This document shows, piece after piece, positions 11,973 through 22,496 of a stretch of 64,000 nucleotides of DNA (position 1 is its first letter; each line of letters opens with the position of its first letter). The stretch spans positions 48,392,890 through 48,456,889 of the forward strand of contig NC_083571.1 of the NCBI RefSeq assembly GCF_027579695.1, given 5' to 3'. The notes beneath the pieces are model-generated. The model saw nothing but the letters and a program-made list of their open reading frames with translations. It ran no database searches and was not told the origin of the DNA. The position numbers and the translations under genes were made by a program. This DNA comes from Neoarius graeffei (taxonomy: Eukaryota; Chordata; Actinopteri; Siluriformes; Ariidae).

Positions 11973-14900
11973 TTATTATGCCTTCGCGTTGTGTTGCCGG
12001 CTTTTGCTCCAAAACCCACAAGGATGGGGTAAGTTTATTCAAGTTTCCCAGAGATCCCGAGCTGCATGCGAAGTGGGTGAAGCAAGTCAGGCGCACTCGT
12101 GACAAGTGGGAGCCCTCACCAACATCCGTCCTGTGCTCTGAACACTTCGATTTGGATTGTTTTGACACCCTTCCCAGCTTAAAAGAATCTCTTGGGTGTT
12201 CAGTTCAGCACAAACGTGTGTTACTACCATCAGCAGTGCCTACTACCATCAGCAGTGCCATCTACGTACCTTTATCTTATGTCGTTTCACAACACATGTT
12301 CTGACAGGAGGACTGTCTTTGGATCCGGCATAGCTACTAGTAGACCCCCTCCGGAATACTGGCAGTATTCCGGAGGGGGTCTACTAGTAGCTATGCCGGA
12401 TCCAAAGACAGTCCTCCTGTCAGAACATGTGTTGTGAAACGACATAAGATAAAGGTACGTAGAGCTATAGATTCTACATGATAATCATAAATGTAATCAT
12501 AAAGTCGGCGTGATATCACTTGCGGCTTGCGGCTTTCATGTAACTGCCGCCTAGCAACGAGAGGCAAAGGGTAAAGAGGGTAGGCTATCATAGATTCTAT
12601 TCGGAAGAGATCAACACAATTCTAGACTCCCAGAAGAGGAAGAGCTAGCACTAGAGAGTTCACCGGCGTTTTCATGCGCCATTTCCATTGAGTAGAACCA
12701 GAGTAGAACCATAGGATGTCTATGAGTAGAACAGCCAGTGAACCGCAGCGTGTTCTCCCGCTGACGTCACAACATGGCCGCGAGCCACGGACCCAGTTTT
12801 CTTGCGCTGTGCAATTAAAAGTTGGATATTTGCGTAACAGCAGCTTCTTTTCACGTAATTATAACAGAAATGTAACATGTTTGCCATGTTGTATAGTTTA
12901 AGAAATTGCATAGAGTCATGTTCGTGTCATCAGCCCTTTAATCTGCTAGTTTTCACAGAGCTTTTTCCAGTTGTCCAGCTTCAGTGAGCCTTTGCCCTAG
13001 TACTGTAGCCTCAGATTCCTGTTTAGCGCGGAGTAGAAGTCTTTTACTGCTGTAGCCTATCCTCCTCAATGTCCGGCTTATTTTGTGTTCTGCGATGCTT
13101 TTCTGCTCACCACAGTTGTTAGGAGTAGTCATTTGAGCTGCCATAGCATTCCTGTCAGCTTGAACCGGTCTGGCCACTCATCTCTCATTTCCATCCACAA
13201 GACTGCCTCTCAGCAGATATTTTTTTTTCCATCTGGCAACAACAACCATGTCACAGCCAAAGTCACATGTATTCTCCCATTCTGGTATTTGATGTGACCT
13301 ATATCTGTTATTTTATGTATTGTTTTGCCACATGATTGGCTGATTGGATAATTGCATAAATAAGACCTACGTAGTTTTCACATGGGTGGTGTTCCATTGT
13401 TTAGAGTGCCCTCCATGATTATTGCCACGCTATGTGAAATTAGTAAAAAGGGTTTTAAAAAAATCCACCCTTTGGTGAAATAGCTTCATCTCACACTGAA
13501 AAAAAAAATCCAACCTTTAATTGAAATAAATTTATTCAGAGAAAAACAAATCTCTCATCAAGAAATAATTATTTTCATCAAAAACACATATGCAACTATT
13601 ATTGGCACCCCTGCATTTAATATTTTGTACACCCTCCCTTTGCCAGTAAAACATCACTGAGTCTTCTCCTATAACATTTTAAAAGGTTGGAGATACAGAG
13701 CAGGGCATCTGAGACCATTCCTCTTTACATATGGCCCTTTTCCACTACCCTTTTTCAGCTCACTTCAGCCCGACACGGCTTGCGTTTCGACTACCTTAGA
13801 GCGGCGCCACTCAGCTCGCTTCAGCCCTACTCAGCACCCAAAACTCGCACGGTTTTGGAGTGGGGCTGAAGCGAGCCAAACCGAGCCGAGTGGGGCTAGG
13901 GGCGTGAGGAGACACTCCCCTGTGCACTGATTGGTGAGGAGGAGTGTCCTCACATGCCCACACACGCCCCGCGAGCACGCTGGGATCTGTCTCGCCTCAT
14001 CTATATGCTCTTGCCAGTATCTGTTGGCATTGTCGGTGACAACAAGCCACAGCACCAAGACCAGCAACACTAACGACTCCATGTTTATTGTTTACTCTCC
14101 GGGTCGTGAGACTACTGCTTAAAAGGTCACTGATGTCACTGTTTGCGACATCACATGACGTCCACCCACTTTCGCTAACTCCACCCAATGTGTCCACCCA
14201 CTTCCAGCCAGCACGGTTCAGTGCGGTTGTAGTCGAAATGCAACTCCAACAGCCCCACTCAGCTCGACTCAGCACGGCACGGCTCAGCCCAACTCAGCCG
14301 CGTTGGTAGTGGAAAAGCGGCAATAGTCTCTCCAGATCATCCAGGGTCCTCTGCCGTGTCTTGTGCTCTTCAGCTCACCCCACAGGTTTTCAATGGAGTT
14401 CAGGTCAGGGGATTGAGATGACCATGGCAGAAACTTGATTCTGTGCTCAGCTAACCATTTTTGTGTTGATTTGGACATGTGCTCCAGATCATTGTCCTGC
14501 AGGAAGATCCAGTAACGACCACGTTTTAGTTTCCTGGCAGAGGCAGCTGGATTTTGATTTAAATTGTTCTGGTATTTCCTGGAGTCCATGCTGACGTACC
14601 TTAACAAGGTTTCCAAGGCCTTTGTGGAAGCCGTGGTCTAATGGTTAAAGAAGCAGCTTTGGGACCAAAAAGTTGCTGGCTCGATTCTCTGGACCAGCAG
14701 AAATGACTGAAAGTGCCCTTGAGCAAGGCACCTAACCCCTAACAGTGCCCCAGGCTGATCTGGGTATGTTGTACATTGCTCTGGATAAGAGCATCTGCTA
14801 AATGCCATTAATGTAAAAACAGCCCTAAAACATTTTATTAGCTTTGCCATAGTGATATACAGTGGGGCAAAAAAGTATTTAGTCAGCCACCAATTGTGCA

Positions 14901-17900
14901 AGTTCTCCCACTTAAAAAGATGAGAGAGGCCTGTAATTATCATCATACAGTAGGTACACTTCAGATATGAGAGACAGAATGGGGGGGGGGGGGGAATCCA
15001 GGAAATCACATTATCTCATCTCATTATCTGTAGCCGCTTTATCCTGTTCTGCAGGGTCGCAGGTGAGCTGGAGCCTATCCTAGCTGACTCCGGGCGAAAG
15101 GCAGGGTACACCCTGGACAAGTCACCAGGTCATCACAGGGCTGACACATAGACACAGACAACCATTCACACTCACATTCACACCTATGGTCAATTTAGAG
15201 TCACCAGTTAACCTAACCTGCATGTCTTTGGACTGTGGGGGAAACCGGAGCACCCGGAGGAAACCCACGCGGACATGGGGAGAACATGCAAACTCTGCAC
15301 AGAAAGGCCCTCACCGGCCACGGGGCTCGAACCCGGACCTTCTTGCTGTGAGGCGACAGTGCTAACCACTACACCACCGTGCCGCCCTAAATCACATTGT
15401 AGGATTTTTAATGAATTAATTGGTAAATTCCTCGGTAAAATAAGTATTTGGTCACCTACAAACAAGCAAGATTTCTGGTTCTCACAGACCTGTAACTTCT
15501 TCTTTAAGAGGCTCCTCTGTCCTCCACTCGTTACCTGTATTAATGGCACCTGTTTGAACTTGTTATCAGTTTAAAAGACACCTGTCCACAACCTCAAACA
15601 GTCACACTCCAAGCTCCACTATGGCCAAGACCAAAGAGCTGTCAAAGGACACCAGAAACAAAATTGTAGACCTTCACCAGGCTGGGAAGACTGAATCTGC
15701 AATAGGTAAGCAGCTTGGTGTGAAGAAATCAACTGTGGGAGCAATTATTAGAAAATGGAAGACATATAAGACCACTGATAATCTCCCTTGATCTGGGGCT
15801 CCCCGCAAGATCTCACCCCGTGGGGTCAAAATGATCACAAGAACGGTGAGCAAAAATCCCAGAACCACACGGGGGGACCTAGTGAATGACCTGCAGACAA
15901 CTGGGCCCAAAGTAACAAAGGTCAGTAACATACTACGCCACCAGGGACTCAAATCCTGCAGTGCCAGACATGTCCCTCTGCTTAAGCCAGTACATGTCCA
16001 GGCCTGTCTAAAGTTTGCTAGACAGCATTTGGATGATCCACAAGAGGATTGGGAGAATGCCATATGGTCAGATGAAACCAAAATAGAACTTTTTGGTAAA
16101 AACTCAACTTGTCGTGTTTGGAGGAGAAAGAATGCTGAGTTACATCCAAAGAACACCATACCTACTGTGAAGCATGGGGGTGGAAACATCATGCTTTGGG
16201 GCTGTTTTTCTGCAAAGGGACCAGGAAGACTGATCTGTGTAAAGGAAAGAATGAATGGGGCTATGTATCGTGAGATTTTGAGTGAAAACCTCCTTCCATC
16301 AGCAAAGGCATTGAAGATGAAACGTGGCTGGGTCTTTCAGCATGACAATGATCCCAAACACACCACCTGGGCAATGAAGGAGTGGCTTCGTAAGAAGCAT
16401 TTCAAGGTCCTGGAGTGGTCTAGCCAGTCTCCAGATCTCAACCCCATAGAAAATCTTTGGAGGGAGTTGAAAGTCCATGTTGCCCAGTGACAGCCCCAAA
16501 ACATCACTGCTCTAGAGGAGATCTGCATGGAGGAATGGGCCAAAATACCAGCAAGAGTGTGTGAAAACCTTGTGAAGACTTACAGAAAACGTTTGACCTC
16601 TGTCATTGCCAACAAAGGGTATATAACAAAGTATTGAGATGAACTTTTGTTATTGACCAAATACTTTTTGTAACAGTTCTAAGGAAGGGTGGAGCACAGA
16701 GGATGGCAGGACAGAGATCAGGTTTGCAAGATACACTTTTATTGCCACACTTTTCAGTCTAGCCTCAGTGATTAAACACAGACACACACACGCAGGTATC
16801 TGTTCAGGGAAGAGCTTCTCTGCTCTCCCTCCTTATATAGGGCACGGTCACTGGGAAAACACACACAAACACAGGTTAATCGACATCAGGTGTAGTGATT
16901 CTGCCACTTACCTTCCCTGATTCCGTCCTCCTGTCACAGACCGGCGCTAGACCATGCCCCCGCTGCCACATACCCCCACCGCCCGACTCAGGCCAGGCGG
17001 CTGTCCGGCCTGCAGCCGACTCCCCCCCCCTTGACGGGAGAGGAAGTCTGCCACGACCATCTGCGCCCCCAGCCTGTGGACCACCTTGAAATTAAAGGGT
17101 TGGAGTGCCAGATACCAACGGGTGATCCGCGCTTTGGCATCCTTCATGCGGTGGAGCCATTGGAGGGGCGCATGGTCCGAACAGAGGGTGAAAGGGCGTC
17201 CCAGCAGGTAGTAACGAAGGGTGAGGACCACCCACTTGATTGCTAGGCATTCTTTTTCTATAGTGCTGTAGCGCCCCTCCCGCACCGACAGCTTTCTACT
17301 GATGTATAGGACTGGGCGGTCCTCCCCCTCCACCTCCTGGGACAAAACCGCCCCCAACCCTCTGTCCGATGCATCGGTCTGTAATATAAAGGGGAGAGAA
17401 AAGTCAGGGGAGTGTAAAAGTGGCCCCCCACACAGTGCGGCCTTTACCTCAGAAAAAGCCCGCTGGCATTGCTCCGTCCACTGGACTGGATCTGGTGCCC
17501 CCTTTTTAGTGAGATCAGTCAGCGGGCTGGTGACGTCTGAATAATTAGGTATAAACCTCCGATAGTAGCCAGCCAGCCCCAGGAACTGTCTCACCCCCTT
17601 TTTGGTCTTGGGCCTCGGGCAGGCCGCAATTGCTGCAGTCTTGTTAATTTGGGGACGCACCTGCCCATTGCCCAAGTGGAAGCCCAGATACCGTACTTCC
17701 ACCCGCCCAATCGCACACTTCTTCGGGTTGGCTGTGAGACCCGCTCGCCTCAGCGACCTAAGGACGGCCCTCAGATGTTCAAGATGCCTCGGCCAGTCAT
17801 TACTATAGATGATAATGTCATCAAGATAGGCGGCCGCATAGGTGGCGTGGGGGCGGAGGACCCTGTCCATCAGCCGCTGAAACGTAGCGGGCGCCCCAAA

Positions 17901-20900
17901 CAGCCCGAACGGAAGTGTGACGAATTGGTGTAAATCAAACGGTGTGGAAAAGGCCGTTTTTTCTCGGGATAGTGGAGTCAAGGGGATTTGCCAGTATTCC
18001 TTCGTCAGATCCAGTGTCGAATAAAAGCGAGCAGTGCCTAGTCGATCGAGCAACTCATCAATACGAGGCATTGGGTACGCGTCAAATTTAGACACCGTGT
18101 TGACCTTCCTATAGTCCACACAGAACCGGACCGACCCGTCGGCCTTGGGTACCAAGACCACTGGGCTGCTCCAGTCACTGTGGGACTCCTCGACGATGCC
18201 CATTTCGAGCATGGCCTCGAGTTCTTCCCGAACCACCTTTTTCTTGTGTTCGGGTAGCCTGTAAGGGTGGATCTGCACTACCACCCCCGGGGGCGTCTCT
18301 ATGTGGTGCTCTATGAGGTCAGTACGACCGGGCAGGGGCGAGAACACATCCGAAAACTCGGTCTGCAACTGGGTGACCTCCGCTAGTTGGGTCGGGGAGA
18401 GGTGGTCTCCACAGGGGACCGGAGGGGTACGTGATGCTAATGCCCCTTTTTGGACCTCTGGCCCCAGCTCCGCCTTCTCCAGAACCACCGACACCAATGC
18501 CATGGGGACCTCCTCATTCCAGAGTTTAAGCAGATTGAGGTGGTAAATCTGTAGCGCCCCACCCCTGTCCGTTCACCTCACCTCGTAGTCGACCTCCCCG
18601 ACTTGCCGTGTGACCTCAAAGGGTCCTTGCCACTTGGCAACCAATTTGGAGCTCGACGTGGGCAACAGTACGAGTACTTTATCTCCCGGTGCGAACTCTC
18701 TAAGGTGCGTACCCTTGTTGTACAGGCGGGTTTGCCGTTCTTCGGCCTGCCGCAAATTCTCCTGGGTTAGGTGGGTGAGGGTGTGGAGTTTTGCGCGCAG
18801 GTCCATAACGTATTGAATTTCGTTTTTGCTTTGTGAAGGCCCCTCCTCCCAGTTTTCCCGCAGCACATCTAGAAGGCCGTGCAGCTTCTGCCCATATAAT
18901 AATTCGAATGGGGAGAACCCCGTGGAGGCTTGGGGGACCTCTCGCACTGAAAACAGCAAGGGCTCGAGCCACTTATCCCAATTACGTGCGTCCTCACTTA
19001 CGAATTTTTTAATTATATTCTTAAGGGTGCGGTTGAACCGTTCAACTAAACCGTCCGTTTGTGGGTGATACACGCTGGTGCAGATCAGCTTAATACCCAA
19101 TAACCCATACAGTTCGTTCAGTGTTCGTGACATAAATGAGGTGCCTTGATCCGTCAGAATCTCTTTTGGGATCCCAACGTGGGAGATGATGCAGAAGAGT
19201 GCCTCCGCAATACTGCGTGCTGAGATATTGTGCAGAGGCACGGCTTCTGGATATCGCGTTGCATAGTCCAGTTGCATAGTTGCATAGACCGATCTAATGG
19301 CCCGACGAGATCCATCCCATTTCTTTTGAACGGGGTCTCGATTAACGGTAGAGGGCGCAAAGGCGCTTTTGGAACGGCCGCTGGATTTACTAACTGGCAT
19401 TCACGGCACGCCGTACACCACCTACGGACATCGCCGCGAATCCCCGGCCAATAGAATCGGGCCATTATTCGGGCTAGTGTCTTATCCTGCCTTAGGTGTC
19501 CAGCCATGGGATTAAAGTGAGCCGCCTGGAATACCAATTCCCGGCGGCTCTTAGGAATTAAAAACTGCGTGACTTGCTCTTTAGTTTGAGTGTTCTGCGT
19601 CACTCGGTATAACCTATCCTTCATAATCGCGAAGTAGGGGAAGGACGGGGTGGCGTTCGGCTGGAGCGTTTGACCATCGATTACTCTCACTTGGTCAAAC
19701 GCATGCCGCAGAGTCTCGTCTCGCGACTGTTCTAATGGTAAATCCGTGAGGGATTCCCCAACAGAGAGAGGAGGGGCCGGCGGCTCCTCACTCTGACGTG
19801 GAGATGACGTAGACGGCTCTGCGACAGCTGCTCCTGCCAAAGCGACACCGGGACCTCCCCCTGTTAAATGGCAGGACCCACTCTTTACTACGTGCATCAT
19901 TAAATCCCGAAATCCCGGCCAATCCGTCCCCAAAATTAAAGAGTGGGTAAGGCGAGGATTAACCTCCGCCTTCACTATAAATTTTTCCCCTCGGAACAAA
20001 ATGTGGACTGACACCAAAGGGTAGCTGTGAATGTCCCCATGCGCACACAACACCTTCACCCCCTGTGCTCCCCCCAATGCCTCATTTTGCACCAGGCTTT
20101 GGTGAATTGAGGTCTGATTACAACCCGAATCCACCAACACCTGATATGTATCCCCTTGAATACTCACCGGTATGCGATACACTCCGGCCTGATCGAGGGC
20201 GGCTCCTGGCGCGTCGGGGATCCAAACCACCACGCCCACCTCCATGACCGTGCACTGTTGTTGGAGGTGGCCCGGCTCCCCACAGCACCAGCAAACCGGC
20301 CCAGGCTTCTTCTCCGCACCGGTGTTCTGGGGCTCACTCACCTGGGGGGGGGAGAGACAGACACAGAAGGGAGCAACAGGAGGGCACCGCGGGTGCGGCG
20401 GGCCGGCGCCGCCTCCACGGTGGGGAAATGGGGCGAGGACGAGACACAGGAGGAGAGAGAGAGAGAGAAGAAGAGAGAAGAGAAGAGGCTGTTTGCTGCC
20501 CTGCCGCCGGGACAGCCGCCATATGGTCCTCCGCCAGCTCGACTGCCTGATCCAGTGACGCCGGGCGGTGGCACTAGACCCACTCTGCGGTTCCTGCTGG
20601 TAAACGGGCGATGAATTGCTCCAGCACCACCTGGTCGATGATCCCCTTGGCATCACGGTTGTCGGCCCTCAACCACTGCCAGCAGGCGTCCCGGAGTTGC
20701 TGGCCAAATGCGAACGGCCGGCCAACTTCCTCCAGGCGCAAAGCGTGGAAGCACTGACGCTGCTGTTCTGGGGTGTGCCCCACACGCTGGAGGATGGCCC
20801 AGCGAAGATCCGCGTAGGCCAGCCGGCGTTTGGCGGGGAGCTGTAGCGCGGCCAGCTGTGCCTCTCCCGTTAGCAGGGGGAGGAGGCGTGCCGCCCGCTG

Positions 20901-22459
20901 CTCCACCAGCCACCCCGAGGTCTCCGCAACTTGCTCGAAGAGCGTGATGAATGCCTCGGGGTCGTCCTGCAGGCCCATCTTTGTTAGGGTGAGGGGGGAC
21001 GGGCCCGCGGTGGGAGCGTTGGTGGACCCCGCCGATGCGAGGAGGTGCTGGAACGCCTGTCGATCTTCTTGTTGGGCCAACACCAGGGCCTCGAACCGCT
21101 GTTCTTGCTCCTTTCGGAGGGTGAGTAGCGCCTGGTGCTGGCTTTGCTGGGCCGTGGCGAGGGCGTGGACCAGTTCAGTGAACGGGGAGGACTCCATGGG
21201 GCTGTTAAGCTGCTGTGCTCCAGTCCCGGGTTTCGGCACCACTGTAACAGTTCTAAGGAAGGGTGGAGCACAGAGGACGGCAGGACAGAGATCAGGTTTG
21301 CAAGATACACTTTTATTGCCACACTTTTCAGTCTAGCCTCAGTGATTAAACACAGACACACACACGCAGGTATCTGTTCGGGGAAGAGCTTCTCTGCTCT
21401 CCCTCCTTATATAGGGCGCGGTCACTGGGAAAACACACACAAACACAGGTTAATCGACATCAGGTGTAGTGATTCTGCCACTTACCTTCCTCAGCCCTCC
21501 TGTCACAGACCGGCGCTTGACCACGCCCCCGCTGCCACACTTATTTTCCACCATAATTTGCAAATAAATTCTTTAAAAATCAGACAATGTGATTTTCTGG
21601 ATTTTTTTTCTCGTTTTGTCTCTCATAGTTAAGGTATACCTGTGATGAAAATTACAGGCCTATCTCATCTTTAAGTGGGAGAACTTGCACAATTGATGAC
21701 TGACTAAATACTTTTTTGCCCCACTGTATGTACAAACATTATGGCTGGGAAACGACTACAGCTTATGCCAATTACAATGGCCCCATTGTACTTATCCTGC
21801 ATATCTTTGGACTGTGGGGGAAACCGGAGCACCCGGAGGAAACCCACGCAAACACAGGGAGAACACGCAAACTCCACACAAAAAGGCCCTTGTCAGCCAC
21901 TGGGCTCAAACCCAGAACCTTCTTGCTGTGAGGCAACACTGCTAACCACTACACCATTACACCAGCATGCCGCCCTGACTACACCACCATGCCACCCTAC
22001 TACACCACCGTGCCGCCCTGGACATCACAGAACTTTCACCATATTTTACAGTTGGGATAGGGTTTTTTTCATTATAGCCAGCCTTCTTTTTACACCAAAC
22101 CCACCTTGAGTGTTTACTGTCAAAAACCTCCAATTTTGTTACATGAGACCATAGAACACAGTTCCAGTCAAAGTGGTAGTAGCAGCATTTCACAAACTTC
22201 AGGTGCTTACGTTCATGGTTAATTGCCGGAAAAGGCCTTTTTCTGGCATACGTTCCAAATAATCTGTTGGCATGAAGATGGTGTCTTATGGTCGTTTTAG
22301 AGACTTTGAAACCCCAAAATTATACTTTTTCTTGTAATTCACCAACAGTGATCCTTGTGGATTTTTTTTTGCCACTCTTGCCTTCCTCCTCACTGTACAG
22401 TATGTGGGGGCAAAATAAACTTAGATCCTCTTCCAGGCGAGTTTGTAACAGGTGTCCAC

Positions 22460-22496
<37 letters not shown>

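Larger units (their letters stand above)
11632..12943 (+). mobile_element. P-element-like (THAP-carrying) non-autonomous transposon
   Basis: The left end AAAGTGCTGATGACACATTT and the right end, inverted, AAAGGGCTGATGACACGAAC form terminal repeats of about 25 bases with mismatches. It encodes an N-terminal THAP domain only, the DNA-binding part of P-type transposases (Drosophila P, vertebrate THAP9). The catalytic part is absent; in its place is a large perfect inverted repeat. Confidence 0.6.
11534..13390. mobile_element. Mariner-type repeat split by a P-like element
   Basis: CACTTTATTAGGTACAC at about 11536 is the terminal sequence of a common fish mariner-like repeat. Its body resumes at 12945-13390 (text around GCTTGAACCGGTCTGGCCA and ACATGATTGGCTGATTGGA). 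The gap is filled by the P-like element. The far end appears truncated. Confidence 0.5.
16669..21539 (-). mobile_element. Gmr1-like Ty3/gypsy LTR retrotransposon
   Basis: Two direct terminal repeats of about 300 bases (16669-16970 and 21243-21539), starting TG and ending CA on the minus strand. Five-base flanks CTTTT/CTTAT are a target duplication with one change; removing the element restores the Tc1 sequence across the junction. Coding order on the minus strand is gag, zinc knuckle, protease, integrase, reverse transcriptase, RNase H. Integrase before reverse transcriptase is the arrangement described for Gmr1-type elements and is not the usual gypsy order. Coding frames are broken at several points, so this copy is inactive. 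Confidence 0.9.
14858..21728 (+). mobile_element. Tc1-like element B with nested SINE and LTR retrotransposon
   Basis: Left end TACAGTGGGGCAAAAAAGTA (14858) and right end TACTTTTTTGCCCCACTGTA (ending 21728) are exact inverted repeats that continue inwards (AGTTCTCCCACTTAAA and its inverse), with TA at both borders. It is inserted in Tc1-like element A. It holds a SINE at 15013-15388 and a gypsy element at 16669-21539. Confidence 0.92.

Noticed and set aside
20156..20614. Long plus-strand frames opposite the gypsy element
   Set aside because: GC-rich antisense shadows of gag and pol.
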